A stretch of 64,000 nucleotides of DNA from Pseudomonas iridis (GTDB lineage Bacteria; Pseudomonadota; Gammaproteobacteria; Pseudomonadales; Pseudomonadaceae), in contig NZ_JACXXO010000018.1 in the NCBI RefSeq assembly GCF_017980685.1, positions 50,768-114,767 on the forward strand. Direction: 5' to 3'. Each line of letters begins with the position of its first letter. The stretch's first letter is position 1. Shown in pieces: positions 36,653 through 44,652 of the stretch. The position numbers were made by a program, and so were the translations under genes. The notes under the pieces are model-generated. The model did not search any database. It was not told the origin of the DNA and worked only from the letters and a program-made list of their open reading frames with translations.

Positions 36653-37496
36653 AGGCGCGAGCCTTTCGATCGAAAGTGTTTCTATCTGGAAGGAAAAATC
36701 GGAAAACCCAGACAGAAACCCGATTGTGTTCAATAGTTCACCAATCGACAGTCTGGCAACCACGTTGTTTGCTGCAATTTTCGAGTCATTGAACCAACGA
36801 TTTCCCGAGGCCACAACTCAGGCAATGGAATATCTGTCGCTCGGCGCGTGCCCGTTAAAGGGGAATAAGGCTTTGTCATGGTCGTCGACCCAAGAACTTC
36901 CAAATGGTCTGGACGATCCTGAACATCTTGCATCCTGGCATTGCTTACACCCCGCAGTCATTCTGATGTTGCACGCGCGCAATAGTGACGATATTTCGGC
37001 CCTTATGTCTGCGCGGGAACTTATCAATAGCTGGCTGGATCGCAATTATTTCAAAGTGGCAGAAGAAAGAGCGACTGTTTGGAGCGCTCACGTTGTCGCC
37101 GAGCGGACGTTGTCTCTCTTGATGATGTGGGATTTCGGCGTCCGCCTACAATTTGATCGCCGGTTTATGGCCAGGTTGCATGGATGTATTTTCAAACATG
37201 CGCAGTTATTGAGTAATGATGTTTTTTATATTGCGGGATCCGCTGAAAAAGCGCCGCAAAGCCTGCTCGCGCAAAATATAGCGTTGTGTGCGGTAAGCGT
37301 TGTAATGGATCAATGGAATTTCTCAACAGACTGGCTTTCCAGGTCGCTGGACCGGTGGGCTGTTCTGTCTCGAGATGAGGCGCTGTCTGGTTTGTTTTCA
37401 GGTTCACCAAACACGGGGTTTTCAAGGTATACCCAGCAGCTCGGGGCCTTGTTGAAACGGCTTGCGGAGCTCAGTCATCCGATAAAAAGTCCGTAA
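36600..37496 (+). CDS. Heparinase-like helical domain, probable 3' part of a frameshifted gene
   Basis: The 298-residue frame has no ribosome site and begins inside the preceding gene with VGIPEVKMYLKGVPSAEGAS, the expected continuation of its beta-domain. Residues ~70-290 are alpha-helical and contain WSAHVVAERTLSLLMMWDF, FKHAQLLSNDVFYIAGSA and LLAQNIALCAVSVVMDQW. This pattern resembles the N-terminal alpha-toroid of heparinase II/III-type polysaccharide lyases, but no C-terminal beta-sandwich lyase part follows. Deleting one A from AAA at 36589-36591 would join both frames (NNFLSRQLVGIPEV). Confidence 0.6.
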   Translation: MVGIPEVKMYLKGVPSAEGASLSIESVSIWKEKSENPDRNPIVFNSSPIDSLATTLFAAIFESLNQRFPEATTQAMEYLSLGACPLKGNKALSWSSTQELPNGLDDPEHLASWHCLHPAVILMLHARNSDDISALMSARELINSWLDRNYFKVAEERATVWSAHVVAERTLSLLMMWDFGVRLQFDRRFMARLHGCIFKHAQLLSNDVFYIAGSAEKAPQSLLAQNIALCAVSVVMDQWNFSTDWLSRSLDRWAVLSRDEALSGLFSGSPNTGFSRYTQQLGALLKRLAELSHPIKSP

Positions 37497-37550
37497 TAGC
37501 CAGACAAGTCGTAGTAAAGACATTAATCACAGAGTGGTCGAGTACGAAGT

Positions 37551-37937
37551 ATGAAATGTAAGTTTATGATTTTCGCAGCGATGCTGATGCTGGCAGCATG
37601 CGATGGCAAGGACGGCTCCGTTAAACTTAAGCTGGAGGATGGGAATCAGCTGGCTGTCGAGGGGACGCTTCTTCAGGAAAGCAATGTTTCAGGCGCTCAA
37701 GGCGAACTTAAGGTTAATAAGTTTGTTGTCGCCGAATCCCCCAAGAAAACCGAAAAGATCATTTCTAAAGAACTAATGAAGCTGGGTTATCGTCGGAAGG
37801 TCATTGATGAGTCTGACGTCTCATATAAAGTTCATTATCACAAAAAGAATTGGCCCGTTATCGGTGGGCTGTACACCTTGCAGGCAGATACTAAAGCACC
37901 AGGCTCGCGAGTTTCGATCTATTGGAAAGTTAATTAA
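37551..37937 (+). CDS. Small lipoprotein, 128 residues
   Basis: MKCKFMIFAAMLMLAACDGK carries a lipobox LAA|C at residue 17; the Asp after Cys may favour inner-membrane retention. The body is lysine-rich (GSVKLKLEDGNQLAV; YRRKVIDESDVSYKVHYHK) with no recognised domain. The ribosome site is weak. It lies inside the polysaccharide island between the heparinase-like frame and the membrane protein gene, so an envelope role in assembling or holding the glycan is possible but unproven. Confidence 0.7.
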   Translation: MKCKFMIFAAMLMLAACDGKDGSVKLKLEDGNQLAVEGTLLQESNVSGAQGELKVNKFVVAESPKKTEKIISKELMKLGYRRKVIDESDVSYKVHYHKKNWPVIGGLYTLQADTKAPGSRVSIYWKVN

Positions 37938-38025
37938 TACTGGCAGTTGCTAACAGGATTTTCCGCTCTGGCGTGATGAGGTAGGCGAATATGGGTAATT
38001 TTTCAAGCCTGGAAGCTTTCGAGTA

Positions 38026-39756
38026 ATGGTCAGTCTCCAGAGCCTTATGAAAACCACGTTGGGGTGGTGTTACTCGCTGGGCGGAAAATTTGTCAAAGTA
38101 GTGCCTTTCACAACAATAACGGTTCAGGCTGCGCATTTTTTTTCGCAAGTATTATTGTTGTTGACGTTTTTCTTGCCTTTGAAGGTCTTGATTCTTCTGG
38201 GTAGCGAAAAAATTCCGCATTACTTTCCACTGTATTTGCAGAATGTGAAGAAGACGCATCTGATCATAGCGTTTAGTGCCTTGGCGCTGATCTGCTACGT
38301 TCTCTATGTGATCGCTTGTTTTGTCATCTCATACTATTCAAAACGCGGTGCAGACAAGCTGTTGAAAAACAGTGCGAAGCTCAGCCTATTTGAAAATCAG
38401 CGGAAAGTGGCAGCGCAAGCGTACTCAAAATTTACCCGAGGCTTGGCCGCGGGAACCTTTGTAGCGGTAGTCTTTATCATTCTGCTGTTTATCTATCCGT
38501 CGTTGGTTTTCGTGGTGTTGCTCTATAGCGTGACGGCGGGGAGCGCGCTGGTTGCGCTATATAATCGCAAGCCCGACGTTCGCAAATTGATTCAGATTCA
38601 TTATTTGGATGTGTTGAGCACGCTTTCATCTGTCGGCTTTCTGATAGCGTTTTTCTGTATGGTGGCCGATTATCTTTTTTTCAATCCGCCGAAGATTTTT
38701 GCGGCATTGATCGCTCTTTTGTTGCTGCGACAAGGCCTGTCCAGAGTTACGACAATGGTTCAGGACGTGATATCCCTTCGGTCGCAATATCGTCAGATAA
38801 ACGCAATGTTTTTTCATGACAAGCCTTTGATTTCGAGTGACGGTGTCTACACGCCTGAAATCAAGAGCTTGTTAAATGAGGAGAGTAGAAAAATCTGGAT
38901 GTCCGAAGTAATGACATCCCTTGAAAGTTCTTTTAAAACTGTCGTTTCCAGTTCGTGGAGCCAGCTAGCACAGCCCAATATTTATTGTTTTGAAACTGTG
39001 CTTTCAAATGAAAATGGTCAGCAGAGAAAGTTTCTGTTCAAGTTGTTCGATAGCTCTGCGGTTTTTCTAGCCAAGCGTGAGCGGTTGCTATTACAAAGTA
39101 TGCCAGGCATTCCCTCTTTGCAATTTGCTGGTGCAGCGACAGTACAGGAATTCAGCTGTCACGTATTCGAGTGTGGGAGCTTTCGCAAAGTATTACCGCA
39201 CGAACAAGGCGCTGGCTTGATCGCGCTTGCGCAAAAGTTGATGTCGCTGGAACCTGAGGAGGAACTGGTTCAGCAGTTCGGTCGCTCGCACACCTATCTT
39301 GAACAGCGATTGACAGATGAGTTGCTGTCCAATTTTTCAATGGTGGTCTCCAAGGACAATGCATCGTTGCTGCAGCAATTTCAGTTGCATTACGCCGGCA
39401 TCATTTCAGTCATTGAAAAGTTACCAAGGCAATTGGTCTGTACGGATATCAACCCGTGCACACTGTTGTTATCCGAGTCCGCAGATGTGTGTGCAAATCA
39501 TTGGCCTAACTGGAAGATCGAACCGACCGGCGCCAACTGGCTCAATATCGATCGTCAAAAATTTCTGCGGGCAATCAACGAGGCGAAGGCTTTGCGTCCG
39601 TCTCTGGCCGATGTTCCCAGCACGGCAATCATGGTTTGTGCATTGACTTACGCCTTTGAACGCCTGTGCTCTCGGGGCAGCTATGACGATGCCCTGGCGC
39701 TTCTACATGATCTTCTTGAAAACTTTCAATCGCTTGAAACCGCTACCGCCCAGTAA
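38026..39756 (+). CDS. Membrane protein with ABC-like helices and a degenerate kinase-like tail
   Basis: A 576-residue protein of no named family known to me. Residues ~25-250 form about six hydrophobic helices (FFSQVLLLLTFFLPLKVLIL; HLIIAFSALALICYVLYV; LDVLSTLSSVGFLIAFFCMV) laid out like an ABC exporter membrane domain, but no ATP-binding cassette follows. Residues ~300-570 are soluble and recall an aminoglycoside-phosphotransferase-type kinase fold: KFLFKLFDSSAVFLAKRERL like the beta3 lysine/alpha-C region and LVCTDINPCTLLLS like the catalytic loop, but the usual HxD and DFG are not intact. It may sense or modify a lipid-linked glycan precursor. The next gene starts 12 nt later. Confidence 0.7.
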   Translation: MVSLQSLMKTTLGWCYSLGGKFVKVVPFTTITVQAAHFFSQVLLLLTFFLPLKVLILLGSEKIPHYFPLYLQNVKKTHLIIAFSALALICYVLYVIACFVISYYSKRGADKLLKNSAKLSLFENQRKVAAQAYSKFTRGLAAGTFVAVVFIILLFIYPSLVFVVLLYSVTAGSALVALYNRKPDVRKLIQIHYLDVLSTLSSVGFLIAFFCMVADYLFFNPPKIFAALIALLLLRQGLSRVTTMVQDVISLRSQYRQINAMFFHDKPLISSDGVYTPEIKSLLNEESRKIWMSEVMTSLESSFKTVVSSSWSQLAQPNIYCFETVLSNENGQQRKFLFKLFDSSAVFLAKRERLLLQSMPGIPSLQFAGAATVQEFSCHVFECGSFRKVLPHEQGAGLIALAQKLMSLEPEEELVQQFGRSHTYLEQRLTDELLSNFSMVVSKDNASLLQQFQLHYAGIISVIEKLPRQLVCTDINPCTLLLSESADVCANHWPNWKIEPTGANWLNIDRQKFLRAINEAKALRPSLADVPSTAIMVCALTYAFERLCSRGSYDDALALLHDLLENFQSLETATAQ

Positions 39757-39768
39757 AGGAATTCGCCC

Positions 39769-41013
39769 GTGTCGCGCATTGCAATGATCGTCTGGAACGA
39801 GTTTCGTAACGACGCCCGTGTACTGAAAGAAGCTCAAACACTTCAGCGTGCCGGAAATAAAGTCACGGTGTTCGCTTTGCACACACCAGGCGTCACGCTG
39901 GAACACGAGATTCTCGATGACGGGATTGAGGTCTCGCGGGTGGCTCGAAGTCCGTTGTGGAAATTGCGCAAGTCCAAGGCTCATTTATCGGCTGCAATCG
40001 GTTCGGCAGGCAATCCGGCGCGGATCGGCCGCTTGAGTCCAGCCAAACAGGTGCTGCGTATCGTAGCGCGTTTGTGGACGCACGCTGTGTTGTTCACCCG
40101 GATGTCGATGCACCGTGCCGATGTGGTTCATGCACATGATGTGAATACCTTGCCAACGGCTTGGCTCGCGGCCAAGGTCAGTGGTGCCAAGGTGATCTAC
40201 GATGCTCACGAAATCAGTACCAGCCGTGAGGGTTACAACAGCTTTCGGCGGCTGGTCGCTGTGGTCGAAAAGTTTCTGATGCCGCGGGTTCAGGGCACGA
40301 TTACGACGACAGATGCGCGTGCGAAATTTTTCGCCCGTGCTTATGCGATACCGCGTCCGGTGGTTTTGCAGAATCGGCCCCGGATTACGTCTTCAAAGTC
40401 TTCTCAACGTATTCGCGATCAATTGCAGCTCGCTGAGCCTTGGCCAATCATTGTTTATCAAGGTGGATTGCAGCAGGGACGAGGGCTGGAGCGTTTGGTC
40501 AGGGTCGCGGCGCTGGTGCCGAATGCCTACTTCGTGCTGATCGGTGGCGGTCGTTTGACTCAGTCACTGATTGCACTCAGCCAGACACTTGCGCTGACAG
40601 AGCGTGTGCATTTCATCCCGACGGTCGCGTTGGCAGACCTGCCGGACTTTACCGCGTCCGCGGATATCGGTGTGCAGCCGATCGAGAATACGTGCCTGAA
40701 CCATTTCACGACGGACTCCAACAAACTGTTTGAGTACCTGATTGCCGGGCTGCCTGTGGTCGCGTCCGATCTGCCGGAAATTCGTCGAATCATTCGTAGG
40801 CATGACAATGGTTTGCTCGTGCGCGAAGGTGATGATCAGGCACTGGCGAGCGCACTTGAGCGGCTGGTGGTTGATCCTGTACTAAGATCGTCGCTGGCGG
40901 CCAACTCGGCGAAAGCATCCACCCTTGCGAACTGGGAGGAGCAGGAGGCGTTGCTGATCGATCTTTATCAGCGCGTCCTGGGCAGCAAGTTCAGTGACAC
41001 GGCGCGATCATGA
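39769..41013 (+). CDS. Glycosyltransferase family 4
   Basis: This 414-residue GT-B enzyme uses a GTG start with AAAGGAA 7 nt upstream. The N-terminal Rossmann half has MIVWNEFRNDARVLKEAQTL and VVHAHDVNTLPTAWLA; the C-terminal half has IVYQGGLQQGRGLERLVR and the nucleotide-sugar region NKLFEYLIAGLPVVASDLPE. It likely adds one sugar to the surface glycan. It overlaps the next gene by 4 nt (ATGA). Donor sugar unknown. Confidence 0.9.
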   Translation: MSRIAMIVWNEFRNDARVLKEAQTLQRAGNKVTVFALHTPGVTLEHEILDDGIEVSRVARSPLWKLRKSKAHLSAAIGSAGNPARIGRLSPAKQVLRIVARLWTHAVLFTRMSMHRADVVHAHDVNTLPTAWLAAKVSGAKVIYDAHEISTSREGYNSFRRLVAVVEKFLMPRVQGTITTTDARAKFFARAYAIPRPVVLQNRPRITSSKSSQRIRDQLQLAEPWPIIVYQGGLQQGRGLERLVRVAALVPNAYFVLIGGGRLTQSLIALSQTLALTERVHFIPTVALADLPDFTASADIGVQPIENTCLNHFTTDSNKLFEYLIAGLPVVASDLPEIRRIIRRHDNGLLVREGDDQALASALERLVVDPVLRSSLAANSAKASTLANWEEQEALLIDLYQRVLGSKFSDTARS

Positions 41014-42203
41014 CCGTACGCATACTGGTCCTCAGCTTTTACTATCCACCGGATCTGGCGGCAGGCTCGTTCCGTATCGATGCGTTGGTCAAGGCTCTGC
41101 TGGCCAAGGCAGGTTCCGGTGTGCAGGTAGACGTTGTCACCACCCAACCCAATCGATATCGCGCTTACGGTGCCGCCGCTGCAGAGCTCCAGGAATCTCA
41201 AGGTTTATCGGTTCGTCGCATCGCACTGCCGGCTCATGAAAGCGGTTTGCTGGATCAGGCCCGTGCCTTCGTCTCGTATGCGCTTGGGGTGCGCCAGGCT
41301 ACTAAGGGCAAGGACTACGATTTGATCGTCGCGTCGTCCTCGCGACTGATGACTGCGGCATTGGGGGCTTATCTCGGATTCTCTATCAAGACGCCGCTCT
41401 ATCTGGATATACGGGATATTTTTGTCGATACCTTGCCGGAGCTTTTTCCCAGTCGTCTCGGGCAATTGGCAGCCTGGATATTTTCCAGGGTTGAGCGATT
41501 GACGATTAGCCAGGCTTCTCGGGTCAATCTGATTTCGCCTGGTTTTCTGAGTTATTTCTCAACACATTACCCATCGCGCGAGTTCTCGACGTTTACGAAT
41601 GGCGTCGATGAGATGTTTTTCAAACAGTTACCCGGAAAAGTAACAGGGGCGCACGGCGGACAGTCAATCCGCGTGGTCTACGCGGGCAATATCGGTACCG
41701 GGCAAGGGTTGCACTTTATCCTGCCCGAGATGGCCAAAAGGCTGGAAGGTGTTGCGCACTTCACGATTATTGGTGCGGGCGGCGCATTGGAAAAATTGCA
41801 GTCGGCGCTGAAGCTTCGCGATGTCACCAACGTCGAGTTCATTGCGCCGGTTGAGCGCAAGGCGTTGCTCCAGTTCTATCAGGATGCCGATGTGCTGTTT
41901 TTGCATCTGAACTCCTTCAAATCTTTTCGGCGAGTCATTCCCTCGAAGCTATTTGAGTATGCCGCCACGGGCAAACCGATTCTCGCGGGACTGGCGGGTT
42001 ACCCAGCGCGATTTACCCACACCAAGATATCCAATGCATCGGTGTTTGAGCCCTGCGATATCGAAGGCGCTATTGAGGCATTGTTCAACTTGAGTCTTGC
42101 GCCTGTGACGCGTAACGCTTTCATGAACGATTACTCTCGAGTGTCGATACAGAAGCGTATGGCGGCTGACGTTCTGGATACGCTGAAAAGACATCCTGTC
42201 TAG
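41010..42203 (+). CDS. Glycosyltransferase family 4 (WbuB-like)
   Basis: The protein has 397 residues. The N-terminus ILVLSFYYPPDLAAGSFRID is typical of WbuB-type GT4 enzymes. The acceptor-side PLYLDIRDIFVDTLPELFPS and the donor-side motif SKLFEYAATGKPILAGLAG are clear. It is coupled to the preceding gene by ATGA and is the last intact gene of the island. It probably works in the same glycan assembly. Confidence 0.9.
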   Translation: MTVRILVLSFYYPPDLAAGSFRIDALVKALLAKAGSGVQVDVVTTQPNRYRAYGAAAAELQESQGLSVRRIALPAHESGLLDQARAFVSYALGVRQATKGKDYDLIVASSSRLMTAALGAYLGFSIKTPLYLDIRDIFVDTLPELFPSRLGQLAAWIFSRVERLTISQASRVNLISPGFLSYFSTHYPSREFSTFTNGVDEMFFKQLPGKVTGAHGGQSIRVVYAGNIGTGQGLHFILPEMAKRLEGVAHFTIIGAGGALEKLQSALKLRDVTNVEFIAPVERKALLQFYQDADVLFLHLNSFKSFRRVIPSKLFEYAATGKPILAGLAGYPARFTHTKISNASVFEPCDIEGAIEALFNLSLAPVTRNAFMNDYSRVSIQKRMAADVLDTLKRHPV

Positions 42204-42219
42204 CCTTGAAGGACTACGA

Positions 42220-42279
42220 ATGGCGGTAGCGCTAGCCGTGGTGGGAAACTTTAGAGGCTCTGAACAGAGCGGTGCTTGA
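42220..42279 (+). other. Possible truncated gene start, 19 codons
   Basis: AAGGA 6 nt before the ATG at 42220 is a very good ribosome site, but the frame MAVALAVVGNFRGSEQSGA stops after 19 codons. The hydrophobic start looks like the beginning of a larger gene. The bases GGCGGTAGCG (42222-42231) also match 10 bases of the ops antitermination element, probably by chance. A gene remnant at the island border is one reading. Confidence 0.35.
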
Positions 42280-42367
42280 AGTAATTGATATCTGCTGTTT
42301 GTGTTTGACCGAGGTATTCGCTAGCCTCAGTGTAAACCTGCAACTACAAGCATAAACAGGCAGAACC

Positions 42368-43153
42368 ATGCACGATCATTCCGTCACCGAACTGCCGTCC
42401 CTGCGCCGACAGAAAATCCTTTTGATCCTGGAACGCGACGGCAAGGTCATGGCCTCCGAGCTGAGCCAGCATTTTGCGGTGTCTGAAGATACGATCCGCC
42501 GCGACCTCGCCGAACTCGACAACGCCGGGCTGGTGCAGCGAGTACACGGCGGGGCGTTGCCGCGGCCCAAAGACACCGGCAAGGATTACTTCACCCGTAT
42601 CAGCGAAACCGATGAAGTGAAGACCCGCCTGGCGCAGCTCGCTGCCGGACGGGTCAAGGACGGCCAGATCGTGCTGTTCGATTCCGGCACCACCACGTTG
42701 CAGATCGCGCGCTCATTGCCTGCGGACATCCGGATTACCGCGGTTACCACCTCGCCAATGACCGCGATCACACTCGCCGAGTACCAAGGCATCAAGGTGA
42801 TTCTTGCTGGCGGGCAACTCAATCTGGCGACGATGTCAGTCAGCGGCCACGAAACCGTGCGGCTGCTGCAAAGTATCAAGGCTGACGTGCTGTTTACCGG
42901 GGTTTGCGCGATTCACCCGGAGGTGGGGCTGAGCTCGCTGTATTTCGATGAGGTGCCAGTGAAGCAGGCATTGTTCGAGAGCGCCGCCCAAGTGATTGCA
43001 GTAACCACGGCGGACAAGCTGGGGGCGGTCGAGCCGTTTGTGGTGACGCCGTGCGATCGCGTACATACGCTGATTACCGAGCAGCATCTGGCATCGGGCA
43101 GTGTCGAGGATTATCGGCGGTTGGGGATTGAGGTAGAGCAGTTGCCGGATTGA
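42368..43153 (+). CDS. DeoR/GlpR-family transcriptional regulator
   Basis: The 261-residue protein has the N-terminal helix-turn-helix (about 8-62) with VMASELSQHFAVSEDTIRRD and the following RVHGGALP. The C-terminal sugar-phosphate-type sensor domain contains LFDSGTTTLQIARSLP and DVLFTGVCAIHPEVGLSS. Such proteins usually respond to phosphorylated metabolites. The minus-strand puuB/puuA-like pair converges on it, separated by a REPIN; regulation of those genes is possible but not shown. Confidence 0.9.
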   Translation: MHDHSVTELPSLRRQKILLILERDGKVMASELSQHFAVSEDTIRRDLAELDNAGLVQRVHGGALPRPKDTGKDYFTRISETDEVKTRLAQLAAGRVKDGQIVLFDSGTTTLQIARSLPADIRITAVTTSPMTAITLAEYQGIKVILAGGQLNLATMSVSGHETVRLLQSIKADVLFTGVCAIHPEVGLSSLYFDEVPVKQALFESAAQVIAVTTADKLGAVEPFVVTPCDRVHTLITEQHLASGSVEDYRRLGIEVEQLPD

Positions 43154-43173
43154 GATTTTGTGTTGAGGCTAAT

Positions 43174-43276
43174 GGCCTCATCGCTGGCAAGCCAGCTCCC
43201 ACAGTGTCCGCGTCGTACACAGAGTCCATGTACACCAATAAAAACCTGTGGGAGCTGGCTTGCCAGCGATGGGGCC
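43174..43276. repeat. REPIN, type A arms
   Basis: GGCCTCATCGCTGGCAAGCC at 43174 onward and its mirror ending GGCTTGCCAGCGATGGGGCC at 43276. It separates the convergent DeoR and puuB-like genes. Confidence 0.9.
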
Positions 43277-43283
43277 AGGGCCG

Positions 43284-44567
43284 TCAACGCAATTTTTCAA
43301 GCATCTGGTAATACCACATCCCCGCCGCCAGCAGCGGATTGCCGAGCAAATCCCCCATCGGCACGCGAATGTGCTGACACGCCGCGAACGTATCGTACTG
43401 CGCCATCTGCCCGGTAATCGCCCGGCTCATGATTTCGCCCATGATGTGCGTCGTGGCGATGCCATGGCCCGAGTAACCCTGGCAGTACCAGACGTTGTCC
43501 GAGAGTTTGCCCAGTTGCGGGATACGGTTGATGACGATGCCCATCGCGCAACTCCACTGATAGTCGATCTGCACGCCTTTGAGCGCCGGGAAAGTCTGCT
43601 CGATACACGGGCGCAGTTCGGCGGCGATGTCGCGTGAATCCTTGCCGCTGTAGTTGGCGCCGCCGCCAAACAGCAGACGGCCGTCGGCGGTGAGACGGTA
43701 GTAGTCGAGGACGAAACGGCAGTCGTACACCGCGAGGTCTTCTGGGTTGATCTGCTTGGCCAGATCGCCCAGCGGCGCGGTGGTGACGATGCCGCCCATG
43801 GCCGGGAAAATCTTGCCCTTTAGCTGGCCAGGTTCGAGCTTGTGATAAACGTCGCCGGCCAGCATCACCTGGTTGGCGTCGATCTGGCCGTGGGCAGTTC
43901 TCACGCCTGGGGTGTCACCGTGAATGATCTCCAGCACTTCGCTGTTTTCGAAGATCAGCGCACCGAGACTTTCCGCCGCCCGCGCTTCACCGATGCACAG
44001 GTTGAGCGGGTGCAGGTGCATGTTGCGGGTGTTCTTGATCGCACCGTGGTAGAGGTCGCTTTGCAGCAGATCGCGCACCTGACTGCGGTCGAGCAGGCTG
44101 ACCTCGTCACCCAGACCGCGACGCACCGCTTCTTCGTAATCCTTGCGCAGATCGGTCATGTGGCTCGGCTTGTACGCGGCGTGCAGGTGGCCGTGCTTGA
44201 GGTCGCACTCAATGGCGTATTTTTCCACGCGCTGTTTGATGATTTCGTGGCCGCGCCAGCGCAGATGCCAGATGAAATCGTCGACCTCGTCACCGAGTGT
44301 CGGGCGCATCTGTTTGCGCATCGCGCCGTCGCCGGAGAGGCTGCCGGTGACCTGCCCGCCATTGCGCCCGGTGGCGCCCCAGCCGATCTTGTTGCTTTCG
44401 ACGATGGCGACCTTCAAGCCTTTTTCGGCGAGTTCGACAGCGGTGGCGACGCCGGTGAAGCCGCCGCCGATGATCACCACATCAACCTTGTGCCTGCCCT
44501 GCAGGGTCGGGTAGTCGGTCTCTTGGTTGAGGGTGGCGGTGTAGTAGGAATTGCAACGTTCAGTCAT
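43284..44567 (-). CDS. FAD-dependent gamma-glutamylpolyamine oxidase paralogue (PuuB/PauB-like)
   Basis: This DAO-family flavoprotein (427 residues from ATG 44567; a GTG at 44579 adds four) has VVIIGGGFTGVATAVELAEK near residue 30, GWGATGRNGGQVTGS as in PuuB, and the C-terminal WCQGYSGHGIATTHIMG-like region. It follows the PuuA-like gene at 44653-46017 by 85 nt, so the two form a second glutamylation/oxidation module without its own PuuC or PuuD. It may serve another amine, as the several PauAB pairs in P. aeruginosa do. Confidence 0.88.
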   Translation of the reverse strand: MTERCNSYYTATLNQETDYPTLQGRHKVDVVIIGGGFTGVATAVELAEKGLKVAIVESNKIGWGATGRNGGQVTGSLSGDGAMRKQMRPTLGDEVDDFIWHLRWRGHEIIKQRVEKYAIECDLKHGHLHAAYKPSHMTDLRKDYEEAVRRGLGDEVSLLDRSQVRDLLQSDLYHGAIKNTRNMHLHPLNLCIGEARAAESLGALIFENSEVLEIIHGDTPGVRTAHGQIDANQVMLAGDVYHKLEPGQLKGKIFPAMGGIVTTAPLGDLAKQINPEDLAVYDCRFVLDYYRLTADGRLLFGGGANYSGKDSRDIAAELRPCIEQTFPALKGVQIDYQWSCAMGIVINRIPQLGKLSDNVWYCQGYSGHGIATTHIMGEIMSRAITGQMAQYDTFAACQHIRVPMGDLLGNPLLAAGMWYYQMLEKLR

Positions 44568-44606
44568 GTCAGTGTCCACACAATATTCGGGAAGCTAATC
44601 GGGATC

Positions 44607-44638
44607 CCTGTGGGCGCTGGCTTGCCAGCTCCCACAGG
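44607..44638. repeat. Collapsed REP palindrome
   Basis: CCTGTGGGCGCTGGC directly abuts GCCAGCTCCCACAGG with a 2-nt centre. The two REPIN arms are present but the usual spacer and inner halves are gone, leaving a nearly perfect hairpin between the two minus-strand genes. It could act as an attenuator or mRNA stabiliser. Confidence 0.8.
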
Positions 44639-44652
44639 TTAGCGGGGTGTAA

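Noticed and set aside
42222..42231. ops/JUMPstart element controlling the glycan operon
   Set aside because: Only ten bases match and it lies after, not before, the operon; kept only as a low-interest remark.
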